Assembly (NCBI RefSeq): GCF_900103585.1
Contig: NZ_FNHV01000010.1
Location: 1-64,000, forward strand
DNA: 64,000 nt
Reading direction: 5' to 3'
Source of the DNA: Streptomyces sp. cf386
GTDB lineage: Bacteria; Actinomycetota; Actinomycetes; Streptomycetales; Streptomycetaceae
The notes under the pieces were generated by a model. It was not told where the DNA came from. It saw only the letters and a program-made list of their open reading frames with translations, and ran no database searches. The translations under genes and the position numbers were made by a program. This document shows, in pieces, positions 17,971 to 26,186 of the stretch; the stretch's first letter is position 1; each line of letters opens with the position of its first letter.

Positions 17971-18000
17971 AGGGCCCCTTCCCCTGGCGGGAGGGGCCCT
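17971..18000 (+). terminator. Hairpin terminator after nagF
   Basis: AGGGCCCCT pairs with AGGGGCCCT, with further TCCC/GGG pairing and a small loop. It starts 33 bases after the nagF stop and 27 bases before rph. Confidence 0.7.
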
Positions 18001-18026
18001 TCCGCATGTGCGGCTAGGCTCACGCC

Positions 18027-18773
18027 ATGTCCTCATTGCCTCGAATCGACGGCCGTACCCCCGACCAGCTCCGCCCGGTCACCATCGAACGCGCCTGGAG
18101 CAAGCATGCGGAGGGCTCCGTCCTCGTCTCCTTCGGCGACACGAAGGTCCTGTGCACCGCCTCCTTCACGGAAGGCGTCCCGCGTTGGCGCAAGGGCAGT
18201 GGTGAGGGCTGGGTCACCGCGGAGTACGCCATGCTGCCCCGCGCCACCAACACCCGCGGCGACCGCGAGTCCGTCCGGGGCAAGATCGGCGGCCGTACGC
18301 ACGAGATCAGCCGCCTGATCGGCCGCTCGCTGCGCGCGGTCATCGACTACAAGGCGCTCGGCGAGAACACGATCGTCCTCGACTGCGACGTCCTCCAGGC
18401 CGACGGCGGCACGCGCACGGCGGCCATCACCGGCGCCTACGTCGCCCTCGCCGACGCCATCGCCTGGGCCCAGGGCAGGAAGCTGATCAAGCCCGGCCGC
18501 AAGCCGCTCACCGGCACGGTCAGCGCCGTCTCGGTCGGCATCGTCGGCGGCGTCCCGCTCCTCGACCTCCGCTACGAGGAGGACGTGAAGGCCGACACCG
18601 ACATGAACGTCGTCTGCACCGGCGACGGCCGCTTCGTCGAGGTCCAGGGCACCGCCGAGGCCGAGCCCTTCGCCCGCGAGGAGCTCAACTCCCTTCTGGA
18701 CCTTGCCGTTTCCGGTTGTGGGGAGCTGGCCGAACTCCAGCGCAAGGCGCTTGATACGGTCCTCGAAAAGTAA
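18027..18773 (+). CDS. rph: Ribonuclease PH
   Basis: A 248-residue 3'-5' phosphorolytic exoribonuclease that trims tRNA 3' ends. The N-terminus RIDGRTPDQLRPVTIERAW, the RxTRxxRGKIGGRTHEISRLIGRSLRA block and the phosphate-binding DCDVLQADGGTRTAAITGAYVA segment are diagnostic. The length is normal. The ATG at 18027 is standard. It is followed by a small lipoprotein gene and rdgB on the same strand; rph and rdgB neighbour each other in many actinobacteria. Confidence 0.96.
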   Translation: MSSLPRIDGRTPDQLRPVTIERAWSKHAEGSVLVSFGDTKVLCTASFTEGVPRWRKGSGEGWVTAEYAMLPRATNTRGDRESVRGKIGGRTHEISRLIGRSLRAVIDYKALGENTIVLDCDVLQADGGTRTAAITGAYVALADAIAWAQGRKLIKPGRKPLTGTVSAVSVGIVGGVPLLDLRYEEDVKADTDMNVVCTGDGRFVEVQGTAEAEPFAREELNSLLDLAVSGCGELAELQRKALDTVLEK

Positions 18774-18922
18774 AGGGCACACCAAGAACCAGTCGCAGCT
18801 TCGGGCAACCGCGCCGCCTTCCCCGGCGTCACTAGGGGTACGGGCGTACGGCACACCGCTGTACGCCCGGCCAACGCACAACGGGGGCCTGCGAGGCCTG
18901 AGGCAGGGAGGGAACGTCAACC

Positions 18923-19327
18923 ATGGCCACGAGCCGACGCCGCCGGAGCCGTATCGCCACAGCAGCCGCAGTCATCGCGGCAGTCGGGCTGACGGCCGGG
19001 CTGACCACCGGCTGCGACGCCGTCAACAAGGCCCTGGACTGCGTCCAGACCGCCGACGCCATCGCCGACAGCGTGACCGAACTGCAGCAGGCCGTGGAGA
19101 ACGCGTCGAACGACCCGACGCAGATCGAGGAGTCCATCCAGTCCATCGGGGACAACCTCGACGAGATCGGCAGCAAGACGGACAACGCCGATCTCGACAA
19201 GGCGACCGAGGACATGCGCAAGGCCCTGGTCGAGGTCCAGACGGCCGTCGAGAACGGTGACGAGACACCCGACATCAGCGGGGTCACGGACGCGGCCGGC
19301 GAGCTGACCAAGGTCTGCACGCCGTAA
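18923..19327 (+). CDS. Small helical lipoprotein
   Basis: A 134-residue predicted lipoprotein. A basic start (MATSRRRRSR) and a hydrophobic core lead to the lipobox LTTGC, with C31 as the lipid-modified residue. The mature part is acidic and helical, with heptad-like spacing (VTELQQAVENASNDPTQIEESIQ) and two further cysteines near both ends (C39 and one three residues from the end) that could form a disulfide. It sits between rph and rdgB on the same strand with a good ribosome site (GGGAGGGAAC). No domain is recognised; function unknown. Confidence 0.8.
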   Translation: MATSRRRRSRIATAAAVIAAVGLTAGLTTGCDAVNKALDCVQTADAIADSVTELQQAVENASNDPTQIEESIQSIGDNLDEIGSKTDNADLDKATEDMRKALVEVQTAVENGDETPDISGVTDAAGELTKVCTP

Positions 19328-19369
19328 TACCCGGGAAAGCGGGTCCGCGGGGCCGGGATACTGGTCCCC

Positions 19370-19975
19370 ATGACCCGCTTGATCCTCGCCACCCGTAACG
19401 CCGGAAAGATCACCGAGCTCAGGGCGATCCTCGCCGACGCAGGCCTGCCTCACGACCTCGTCGGCGCGGACGCCTATCCGGACATCCCCGACGTCAAGGA
19501 AACCGGCGTCACCTTCGCCGAGAACGCCCTGTTGAAGGCGCATGCCCTGGCCCGGGCCACCGGCCTGCCGGCGGTCGCCGACGACTCGGGACTGTGCGTC
19601 GACGTCCTGAACGGCGCCCCCGGCATCTTCTCGGCCCGCTGGGCCGGCCGGCACGGCGACGACAAGGCCAACCTGGATCTGCTGCTGGCCCAGCTGGGCG
19701 ACATCGACGACGCCCACCGCGGCGCCCATTTCGCCTGCGCCGCCGCGCTCGCCCTGCCGGACGGCACCGAGCGGGTGGTCGAGGGCCGGTTGACGGGCAC
19801 CCTGCGCCACACACCGGTGGGCACCAACGGCTTCGGGTACGACCCGATCCTCCAGCCGGAGGGCGACACCCGGACGTGCGCCGAGCTGGAGCCCGCCGAG
19901 AAGAACGCGATCAGCCACCGGGGCAAGGCGTTCCGGGCGCTCGTGCCGGTCGTACGAGAGCTGCTCGCGCCGTAG
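19370..19975 (+). CDS. rdgB: XTP/dITP pyrophosphatase RdgB
   Basis: A 201-residue Ham1-family house-cleaning enzyme that hydrolyses non-canonical purine triphosphates (XTP, dITP, ITP) to monophosphates. The family motif is at the N-terminus (LILATRNAGKITEL). DDSGLCVDVLNGAPGIFSARWAG provides the catalytic acidic residues, and GFGYDPIL with SHRGKAFRAL closes the active site. The length is normal. It ends 27 bases before a tRNA-Leu gene on the opposite strand. Confidence 0.95.
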   Translation: MTRLILATRNAGKITELRAILADAGLPHDLVGADAYPDIPDVKETGVTFAENALLKAHALARATGLPAVADDSGLCVDVLNGAPGIFSARWAGRHGDDKANLDLLLAQLGDIDDAHRGAHFACAAALALPDGTERVVEGRLTGTLRHTPVGTNGFGYDPILQPEGDTRTCAELEPAEKNAISHRGKAFRALVPVVRELLAP

Positions 19976-20002
19976 CGGGAGCAGCTCGGGAAGGCAGATG
20001 GT

Positions 20003-20085
20003 GCGGCCGGAGGGACTCGAACCCTCACGGGTGTTACCCCACTGGGACCTAAACCCAGCGTGACTGCCAATTCCACCACGGCCGC
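20003..20085 (-). tRNA. tRNA-Leu (anticodon UAG)
   Basis: The reverse strand folds as a class II tRNA: acceptor stem GCGGCCG/CGGCCGC, D-arm GTGGAATTGGCAGTCAC, anticodon stem CTGGG/CCCAG around TTTAGGT (anticodon TAG), an extra arm (GGGGTAACACCC), and the T-arm GAGGGTTCGAGTCCCTC. The discriminator is A and CCA is not encoded. The 83-base length and long variable arm fit tRNA-Leu reading CUA/CUG codons. Confidence 0.96.
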
Positions 20086-20124
20086 GTGACCTTGCCCGGC
20101 CATGCTACTGGCCGGGCCGGGTGG

Positions 20125-20592
20125 TCAGATGCCCAGATCCTTGATGATCTTCGCCACGTGGCCGGTCGCCCGCACGTTGTACAGCGCCCGCTCGACCTTG
20201 CCCTCCTCGTCCACGACCACCGTGGAGCGGATGACACCGAGATACGTCTTGCCGTAGTTCTTCTTCTCGCCCCAGGCGCCGTACGCCTCCAGGACCGCCT
20301 TGTCCTCGTCCGCGACCAGCGTGATCTTCAGGGACTCCTTGTCCCGGAACTTGGCGAGCTTCTCCGGCTTGTCGGGGGAGACCCCGATGACGTCGTACCC
20401 GGCGCCGGCCAGCAGCTCCAGGTTGTCCGTGAAGTCGCAGGCCTGCTTGGTGCAGCCGGGCGTCAGGGCGGCCGGGTAGAAGTAGACGATGACCTTGCGG
20501 CCCTTGTGGTCCGAGAGGGACACCTCGTTGCCGTCGGCGTCGGGCAGGGTGAAGGCGGGGGCCACGTCCCCCGGCTGGAGTCGCTCGCTCAT
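20125..20592 (-). CDS. bcp: Thioredoxin-dependent thiol peroxidase (BCP/PrxQ)
   Basis: A 155-residue peroxiredoxin of the bacterioferritin comigratory protein class, which reduces hydrogen peroxide and organic peroxides using thioredoxin. The peroxidatic cysteine is C47 and the resolving cysteine C52 (TPGCTKQACDF), the CxxxxC spacing of the atypical two-Cys PrxQ type. The structural motifs LPDADGNEVSLSDHKG and VIVYFYPAALTPGC are in place. The start is ATG 20592. Its promoter is shared with the divergent DUF3618 gene. Confidence 0.95.
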   Translation of the reverse strand: MSERLQPGDVAPAFTLPDADGNEVSLSDHKGRKVIVYFYPAALTPGCTKQACDFTDNLELLAGAGYDVIGVSPDKPEKLAKFRDKESLKITLVADEDKAVLEAYGAWGEKKNYGKTYLGVIRSTVVVDEEGKVERALYNVRATGHVAKIIKDLGI

Positions 20593-20687
20593 CGGACCAG
20601 CCTAACCGGGGAGCCTGACAGTGCGGTTCGGCGAGGAGCTGACAGACTGTCCGCAAACAGCATCAGCTTCACTTCGGAGGCCGTACG

Positions 20688-21017
20688 GTGGCGGACACGT
20701 CGGACACCAGAACCCCGGCGCAGATCGAGGCGGACATCAGGGCCCGCCGCGCAGTGCTGGCCGAGACGCTCGACGAGATCGGGGTGCGTGTGCACCCGAA
20801 GACGATCGTCGGCGACGCCAAGGCCAAGGTCGTGTCGAACATCGACCACACGCTCGGACGGGCCTACGTCGGGGTCAACCGGGCGGTGACCGATGTCAAG
20901 ACCAAGTTCACCCATGACGACGGGGCGCCCCGCCTGGAGCGGATCGTGCCCGTCGCGCTCGTCGCCGTCGGCCTCGTGGGGCTGCTCGCGCTCGGCACCC
21001 GGCGCCGCAAGGGCTGA
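20688..21017 (+). CDS. DUF3618 family membrane-anchored protein
   Basis: A 109-residue protein. The N-terminal 50 residues carry the DUF3618 pattern (TPAQIEADIRARRAVLAETLDEI, with HPKTIVGDAKAKV after it). One hydrophobic helix lies near 88-104 (IVPVALVAVGLVGLLALG), followed by a short basic tail, so the N-terminal part faces the cytoplasm. Family members are common in actinobacteria; function is unknown. The start is GTG 20688 after CGGAGG. It is divergent from bcp. Confidence 0.88.
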   Translation: MADTSDTRTPAQIEADIRARRAVLAETLDEIGVRVHPKTIVGDAKAKVVSNIDHTLGRAYVGVNRAVTDVKTKFTHDDGAPRLERIVPVALVAVGLVGLLALGTRRRKG

Positions 21018-21071
21018 GTGACGGCGAACCCGGCGGCGTACGGACGTGGCAAAGGCAGGTAGGTTCAGGGC

Positions 21072-21428
21072 GTGAGCGCCAACAGAAACGAGCACAGCAC
21101 CCACCACGACAAGCTGCCCATCCGGATGCTGCACGACCGAGTACTCGTGCGGCAGGACACCGGTGAGGGCGAGCGGCGTTCGGGCGGCGGCATCCTGATC
21201 CCCGCCACCGCGGCCGTCGGCCGCCGGCTGGCCTGGGCCGAGGTCGTCGCGGTGGGACAGAACGTCCGGACCGTGGAGGTGGGCGACCGGGTCCTGTACG
21301 ACCCGGAGGACCGTGCCGAGGTCGAGGTGCGCGGGGTCGCGTATGTGCTCATGCGTGAGCGTGATCTGCACGCCGTCGCCGCCGACCGGTTCGAGGGGTC
21401 GGAGGACTCGACGGGGCTCTACCTCTAG
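21072..21428 (+). CDS. GroES-like co-chaperonin family protein
   Basis: A 118-residue protein with a chaperonin-10 fold: PIRMLHDRVLVRQDTGEGERRSGGG, then LAWAEVVAVGQNVRTVEVGDRVLYDPEDRAEVEVRGVAYVLMRERDL. The mobile loop is present (GERRSGGGILIPAT), but the protein is longer and less conserved than the GroES encoded with GroEL, with an N-terminal His-rich extension and a C-terminal tail. No groEL is nearby, so it is a solitary paralogue of uncertain partner. The start is GTG 21072. A strong terminator follows. Confidence 0.85.
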   Translation: MSANRNEHSTHHDKLPIRMLHDRVLVRQDTGEGERRSGGGILIPATAAVGRRLAWAEVVAVGQNVRTVEVGDRVLYDPEDRAEVEVRGVAYVLMRERDLHAVAADRFEGSEDSTGLYL

Positions 21429-21441
21429 TTCAACGGTTCAA

Positions 21442-21473
21442 GGGGCTGGTGACCATCGTCACCAGCCCCTTTT
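21442..21473 (+). terminator. Rho-independent terminator after the GroES-like gene
   Basis: A perfect 12-bp stem GGGGCTGGTGAC/GTCACCAGCCCC with a CATC loop, followed by TTTT. It separates the GroES-like gene from the guanidine riboswitch unit downstream. Confidence 0.9.
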
Positions 21474-21510
21474 CCTGTGTCTTCCTATCTCTTTGCTAGC
21501 TTTGAAGGAA

Positions 21511-21552
21511 CCCGACGAGACGCGCCGTACCGGGCGAACGCAAAGACGACGC
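21511..21552 (+). promoter_or_regulatory. Guanidine-III (ykkC-III) riboswitch
   Basis: The sequence CCCGACGAGACGCGCCGTAC, continuing CGGGCGAACGCAAAGACGACGC, matches the guanidine-III class: a CCG-GACGAG start, a GCGCCGUACC segment forming P1 and the pseudoknot partner, a GG/GGG closing strand, and AAGACG-CGC at the 3' end. It ends 38 bases upstream of a Gdx-type exporter, which is the expected target. In this class the ligand-bound pseudoknot frees the ribosome site (GGAGG at about 21578-21582). Recognition is from memory of the class consensus. Confidence 0.85.
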
Positions 21553-21590
21553 ACCCCGCTCAACGTCGCCACGTCTCGGAGGTGCCTGTC

Positions 21591-21911
21591 ATGGCCTGGG
21601 TTCTGCTCGTCGTCGCCGGTCTGCTCGAGGTCGGCTGGTCGATCGGTATGAAGTACACCGACGGTTTCACCCGGCTCGTCCCCAGCCTGTTCACCGGCGC
21701 CGGCATCGTCGCCAGCATGCTGCTGCTGTCGTACGCCGCGAAATCCCTGCCCATCGGTACCGCCTACGGCGTCTGGGTGGGGATCGGGGCGGCCGGTGCG
21801 GCCGTGTTCGGCATGGCGGTGCTGGGGGAGCCGGTCACCGCCGCGCGGATCTTCTTCGTCTCACTGCTGCTGGTCGCCGTGGTGGGGCTCAAGGCGACCA
21901 GCGGTCACTGA
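21591..21911 (+). CDS. sugE: SMR family guanidinium exporter (Gdx/SugE)
   Basis: A 106-residue, four-helix small multidrug resistance protein. Glu13 (GLLEVGW) is the proton/substrate-coupling residue of the family. WSIGMKYTDGFTRLVPS after helix 1 is the SugE/Gdx signature that separates guanidinium exporters from EmrE-type drug pumps. Gdx proteins work as antiparallel dimers exchanging guanidinium for protons. The guanidine-III riboswitch upstream supports this substrate. The start is ATG 21591 with GGAGG just upstream. A single gene, so a homodimer is expected. Confidence 0.93.
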   Translation: MAWVLLVVAGLLEVGWSIGMKYTDGFTRLVPSLFTGAGIVASMLLLSYAAKSLPIGTAYGVWVGIGAAGAAVFGMAVLGEPVTAARIFFVSLLLVAVVGLKATSGH

Positions 21912-21943
21912 GCCGGGCCGGCGGTCACGAGCGGGCCCGGCGC

Positions 21944-24331
21944 TCACTCGTTGAGGATCGAGGTCCGCGGTCCGCCCGTGGTGCCCGTCGTCCCTCCGCC
22001 TCCGGTGTCCGTCCCGCCGGTGTCGCCGCCGGTACCGCCTCCGGTGTCCGTGCCGCCGGTACTGGTGTCACCCGTGGTGCCGCCGTCGGTAGTCGTGCCG
22101 CCGTCGGTGGTGCCGCCGGTCGTCGTGTCGCCCGTGGTGCCGCCGTCGGTCGTGCCCCCGTCGGCCGTGCCGCCCGTCGTGGTGTCGCCCGTCGTGCCGC
22201 CGTCCGTCTCGCCCGGCGTCTCACCGCCGGTCTGGCCCTCGCTGTCCTGGCCGCCCGTGGTGTCCCCGGTGGTGCCGCCGTTGTCCTGGCCGCCCGTGCC
22301 GGGGTCGCCCTTCGTCGGGTCGGTCGTCGGGTACTGGGGCACCTCCGCGCCCTCCTGGAGCTCCAGGTCGAACTCGGTGACCGGCTTGCCCTTCAGGGCC
22401 GCCTTGGTGAACTGGGCCCAGATCGCGGTGGGCGGGCCGCTGCCGTTCATCCGGTCCACGCCCAGCGCGCCGTACAGGGACTTGTGGTGGGCGGTCACCG
22501 GGTCCTGGCCCATGACCGCGACGACGGTGGCGAGTTCCGGGGTGTAGCCGGCGAACCAGGCGGCGGTGTCCTCCTCCGCCGTGCCCGTCTTGCCCGCCGC
22601 CGGACGGCCCGCGGCCTGGGCGGGGGTGCCGGTGCCGTTCTCGACCACGCTCTGCAGGACCGAGGTGGTGGTGTCGGCGGCCTCGCGGCTGATGGCCTGG
22701 GTGGTCTTGCGCTTCGGCAGCTCGATGACGTCGGCGCCGTCCTTGGTGACCCGCTCGATCATGGTGTACGTGCCGTGCTTGCCGTGGTTGGCGAGGGTCG
22801 CGTAGGCCTCCGCCATGTCGAGGACGCTGGCGTGCGCCACGCCCAGGGCGATCGACGGGGAGGCGTAGAGCTCCGGGGTGGTGCTGGGCAGGCCGAGCTC
22901 GATCGCGGTGTCCTTCACCTTCTCGGCGCCCACGTCCACGGCCATCTGCGCGTACACCGAGTTGACGGACTTGTCGGTGGCCGTACGGACGCTGATGTCG
23001 CCGTAGGAGTACTGGTCCTCGTTCTCGGGGGCGTAGTTCCCCCCGGTCCAGCCCTGCACGGGACGCTTGTTGGTGCCGTCGTAGATCGTGTTCGGGGTGA
23101 TCTGGCGGCCGTCCTGCGTGGTGGAGTCGTTCTCCACGGCCGAGGTGAACACGAACGGCTTGAAGGTGGAGCCGACCTGGAAGTCCCGGCGGGTGGCGTT
23201 GGGGGTGTACTGCTTCACGTAGTCGATGCCGTTGTACATCGCGACGACCTTGCCGGTCTTCGGGTCGACGGAGGCGCCGCCCGCGCGGACGTAGGTGTCG
23301 ACCTTGTTGTTCTTCTTGTCCAGCTTGGAGATCAGCTGGTCGTTGACGGCGTCGACGAAGGCGTCCTGCTTGTCCTTCTGGATGGTGGTGGTGATGCGGT
23401 AGCCGCCGGCCTCCAGATCGTCCTCGGTGGCGAGCTTGTTCTGGATCAGGTAGTCCTTCACGATCCGCACGAGGTAACCGCGCTGCCCCGAGAGGTTGGT
23501 GGAGACCGTGGCCTCCTTGGGCATCGGGAACTTCATGCCCGCCCGCTTGCTCTCGCTGAGCCAGCCCTTGGTGACCATGCCGTCCAGGACGTAGTTCCAA
23601 CGGGCCACCGCCGCGGCCTTGTTCTCCGGGTGGGCGACGACGTCGTACTCGCTGGGGGCGTTGACCAGGGCGGCCAGATAGGCGGCGCGGGCCGGGTCGA
23701 GGTCCGCCGCGTCGATGCCGTAGTAGGCCTGGGCGGCGGCTTGGATGCCGTAGGCGTTGCGGCCGAAGAAGCTGGTGTTGAGGTAGCCCTCGAGGATCTC
23801 GTCCTTGGTCTTCTCGCGGTCCAGCTTGATCGAGATGAAGAACTCCTTCACCTTTCGGGTGACGGTCTGGTCCTGGGCCAGGTAGTAGTTCTTCACGTAC
23901 TGCTGGGTGATCGTGGAGCCGGACTGCTTGCCCTCGCCGGTGGCCGTCTTCCAGGCGGCGCGGAGCATCGCCTTGGGGTCGATCGCGGACTCGGTGTAGA
24001 AGTCGCGGTCCTCGGCGGCCAGGATCGCGTGCCGGCCGTCCTTGGAGATCTGCGCGAGGGTGACGTTCTCCCGGTTGACCTGGCCGTCGCGGGCGATCAC
24101 GGAGCCGTCCGCGTAGAGATAGACGTTGGCCTGCTTGGTGGCGAGCGCGTTGGCCGGCGGGATCTTGACCATGGAGTAGCCGAGGAAGAACAACCCGAAC
24201 AGCAGCAACGCGCCGATGACGAAGGTGCCGAGCACCGTCCGCCAGGTCGGGATGATCCGCCGCCAGCCCGTCCGTTTCGGCCGACCGGCGCTCGGGGTCG
24301 GCTGCTGTGGCGGCTGCTGCTCGTCGCTCAT
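21944..24331 (-). CDS. Bifunctional penicillin-binding protein (class A PBP)
   Basis: A 795-residue peptidoglycan synthase. It has a short cytoplasmic head, one membrane helix (about residues 33-54), a GT51 glycosyltransferase domain (AAEDRDFY with the catalytic Glu near 102, then SGSTITQQYVKN and EILEGYLNTSFFGRNAYGI), and a transpeptidase domain with SxxK (STFK near 387), SxN (SVNS near 455) and KTG (near 579). The last 130 residues are a Gly/Thr/Asp low-complexity tail (GGTTDGGTTGDTTTGG units), probably flexible and extracellular. The start is ATG 24331 (MSDEQQPPQQP). It polymerises glycan strands and crosslinks stem peptides. Confidence 0.94.
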   Translation of the reverse strand: MSDEQQPPQQPTPSAGRPKRTGWRRIIPTWRTVLGTFVIGALLLFGLFFLGYSMVKIPPANALATKQANVYLYADGSVIARDGQVNRENVTLAQISKDGRHAILAAEDRDFYTESAIDPKAMLRAAWKTATGEGKQSGSTITQQYVKNYYLAQDQTVTRKVKEFFISIKLDREKTKDEILEGYLNTSFFGRNAYGIQAAAQAYYGIDAADLDPARAAYLAALVNAPSEYDVVAHPENKAAAVARWNYVLDGMVTKGWLSESKRAGMKFPMPKEATVSTNLSGQRGYLVRIVKDYLIQNKLATEDDLEAGGYRITTTIQKDKQDAFVDAVNDQLISKLDKKNNKVDTYVRAGGASVDPKTGKVVAMYNGIDYVKQYTPNATRRDFQVGSTFKPFVFTSAVENDSTTQDGRQITPNTIYDGTNKRPVQGWTGGNYAPENEDQYSYGDISVRTATDKSVNSVYAQMAVDVGAEKVKDTAIELGLPSTTPELYASPSIALGVAHASVLDMAEAYATLANHGKHGTYTMIERVTKDGADVIELPKRKTTQAISREAADTTTSVLQSVVENGTGTPAQAAGRPAAGKTGTAEEDTAAWFAGYTPELATVVAVMGQDPVTAHHKSLYGALGVDRMNGSGPPTAIWAQFTKAALKGKPVTEFDLELQEGAEVPQYPTTDPTKGDPGTGGQDNGGTTGDTTGGQDSEGQTGGETPGETDGGTTGDTTTGGTADGGTTDGGTTGDTTTGGTTDGGTTTDGGTTGDTSTGGTDTGGGTGGDTGGTDTGGGGTTGTTGGPRTSILNE
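21995..22260 (-). repeat. Low-complexity repeat encoding the PBP C-terminal tail
   Basis: Degenerate repeats of GGCACGACGACCGGCGG-like units encode Gly/Thr/Asp-rich residues at the end of the PBP. Unit sizes of about 15-18 bases vary, so copy number is likely to differ between strains. Confidence 0.7.
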
Positions 24332-24560
24332 GTCGTGCACGGACTCCTGTTTCGCGTCGTACGTTCCCGTACGCCTCGTACGCCTACTAGCGCCCCCCTT
24401 TGAAGACTCTCGCACCGGGTGATCCGTTCCCGGAAACCGGCGCGTGTCCGAGGAAAGTGAGCAGGTTCTCGCGTCGGCGGTCCCGGAAAACGGCTGGCAG
24501 CCCTCGTCACCCGCGCACTAGGCTCCTGCGCTTCGGTGCCTGGCGCGGGCGAGGAGGGCT

Positions 24561-25367
24561 GTGGATGTGGGCTCGGGGCGGTTGTACTTAGCCGTCGCGG
24601 TGGGCGGGTTCAGACGATACGCGACATATCGGGCCGCTACGGCGGCCGGGGTGTTCACCAACACCGTCTTCGGCGTGATCCTCGTCTACACGTATCTGGC
24701 GCTGTGGGACGAGAAACCGCACCTCGGGGGCTACGACCAGGCGCAGGCCGTCACCTATGTGTGGCTCGGGCAGTGCCTCTACGCGACGTTGGCCATCCAG
24801 GGCGGCGGCGCGGAGAAGGACCTGATGGAGCGAATCCGCACCGGGGAGATCGCCGTCGACCTGTACCGGCCGGCCGACCTCCAACTATGGTGGCTGGCGG
24901 GCGACATGGGGCGGGCGCTGTTCCAGATGCTGGGACGGGGCGTGATCCCGTTCGCGTTCGGCGCGCTGTTCTTCCCGATGGCGCTGCCGACGGAGCCCGG
25001 CCCATGGGTGGCCTGTCTGGTCGCGCTCCTGCTCGCGATGGTCGTCAGCTTCGCGATCCGCTATCTGGCGGCGCTGAGCGTGTTCTGGCTGCTGGACGGC
25101 ATGGGCGTCAACCAGTTCCTGACGATCACGGGGATCTTCTTCTCGGGCATGGTGCTGCCCCTGAACGCCTTCCCCGGTGTGTTCGGCGAGATCGTGCGGG
25201 TGCTGCCCTGGGCGGCGCAGATCCAGATGCCGGCGGACGTGCTGATGGGGGAGACCGATCCGCTGCGGGCGTTCGCCTTCCAGGCGGTGTGGGCGGTGGT
25301 GCTGCTGACGGCGGGACGGCTGCTGCAGTCGGCGGCGACGCGGCGGGTGGTGGTGCAGGGTGGGTGA
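24561..25367 (+). CDS. ABC-2 type transporter permease
   Basis: A 268-residue membrane protein with about six hydrophobic segments, the first permease of a three-gene ABC exporter. The N-terminal amphipathic helix (VGGFRRYATYRAATAAGVFTN) and the charged AEKDLMERIRTGEIAVDLYRP loop are typical of ABC-2 permeases that pair two different subunits. The start is GTG 24561. It overlaps the next permease by 8 bases, indicating translational coupling. Substrate is unknown; similar sets have been linked to export of small or lipophilic molecules. Confidence 0.88.
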   Translation: MDVGSGRLYLAVAVGGFRRYATYRAATAAGVFTNTVFGVILVYTYLALWDEKPHLGGYDQAQAVTYVWLGQCLYATLAIQGGGAEKDLMERIRTGEIAVDLYRPADLQLWWLAGDMGRALFQMLGRGVIPFAFGALFFPMALPTEPGPWVACLVALLLAMVVSFAIRYLAALSVFWLLDGMGVNQFLTITGIFFSGMVLPLNAFPGVFGEIVRVLPWAAQIQMPADVLMGETDPLRAFAFQAVWAVVLLTAGRLLQSAATRRVVVQGG

Positions 25368-26181
25368 GCGAGGCGTCCTCGCCGAAGGAGTGCGGGCCTA
25401 TCTGCTGATCGCCGGGATGTGGGTGCGATCCAGCATGACCTACCGCACCTCCTTCGTGGTCACGGTGTTCGGCAACCTCGTCGTGACCGCCCTGGACTTC
25501 GTGGCGATCCTGCTGATGTTCTCTCAGGTCGACTCGCTGGGCGGCTGGACGCTGCCCGAAGTCGCCTTCCTGTACGGGCTGTCGGTGACGGCGTTCGGGA
25601 TCGCCGACCTGGTGCTCGGCTCGATGGACGTCCTGGGCGCCCGGATGCGCGACGGCTCCTTCGACACGCTGCTCGTACGGCCGGCGCCGGTGCTCGCCCA
25701 GGTCGGCGCGGACCGCTTCGCGCTGCGCCGCCTGGGCCGGATCACCCAGGGCGCGGTCGTCCTCGGGTACGCGGTGGTCGCGATCGACGTCGACTGGAGC
25801 GCGCCGAAGGTGCTGCTGGTGCCGGTGATGGTGATCAGCGGTGCGGCGATCTTCTCGGCCGTGTTCGTGGCGGGCGCGGCCTTCCAGATCTTTGCGCAGG
25901 ACGCGGCCGAGGTGCAGAACGCGTTCACGTACGGCGGGACGACGCTGCTGCAGTATCCGCCGACCGTGTTCGGCAAGGACCTGGTGCGCGGCGTCACCTT
26001 CATGCTGCCGCTCGCCTTCGTCAACTGGGTGCCCGCCGCCTATGTGTTGGGGCGGCCGTACCCGATCGGCCTGCCCGAGTGGACGGCCTTCGCCTCACCG
26101 CTGGTGGCGGCGGCGTGCTGTGCGCTGGCCGGTCTGGCGTGGCGGACCGGGCTGCGGTCGTATCGGAGCACGGGGAGTTAG
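25360..26181 (+). CDS. ABC-2 type transporter permease
   Basis: A 273-residue permease of the same family as the upstream gene. It has about six membrane segments, an N-terminal WVRSSMTYRTSFVVTVFGN helix and a cytoplasmic GARMRDGSFDTLLVRPAPVLAQ loop equivalent to the ERIRTGEIAVDLYRPAD loop of its partner. The two permeases probably form a heterodimer. GTG 25360 overlaps the end of the upstream gene by 8 bases, and the ATPase gene starts 5 bases after the stop. Confidence 0.88.
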   Translation: MGERGVLAEGVRAYLLIAGMWVRSSMTYRTSFVVTVFGNLVVTALDFVAILLMFSQVDSLGGWTLPEVAFLYGLSVTAFGIADLVLGSMDVLGARMRDGSFDTLLVRPAPVLAQVGADRFALRRLGRITQGAVVLGYAVVAIDVDWSAPKVLLVPVMVISGAAIFSAVFVAGAAFQIFAQDAAEVQNAFTYGGTTLLQYPPTVFGKDLVRGVTFMLPLAFVNWVPAAYVLGRPYPIGLPEWTAFASPLVAAACCALAGLAWRTGLRSYRSTGS

Positions 26182-26186
26182 GGGAG

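Noticed and set aside
20003..20085. Considered a tRNA-linked integration site
   Set aside because: No integrase gene, no direct repeat of the tRNA 3' end and ordinary core genes on both sides.
21995..22260. Considered a CRISPR-like or satellite element
   Set aside because: The repeat is in frame with, and explained by, the Gly/Thr-rich tail of the penicillin-binding protein.
22484..24403. A 639-codon forward frame opposite the penicillin-binding protein
   Set aside because: The reverse strand carries all GT51 and transpeptidase motifs; the forward frame has none.
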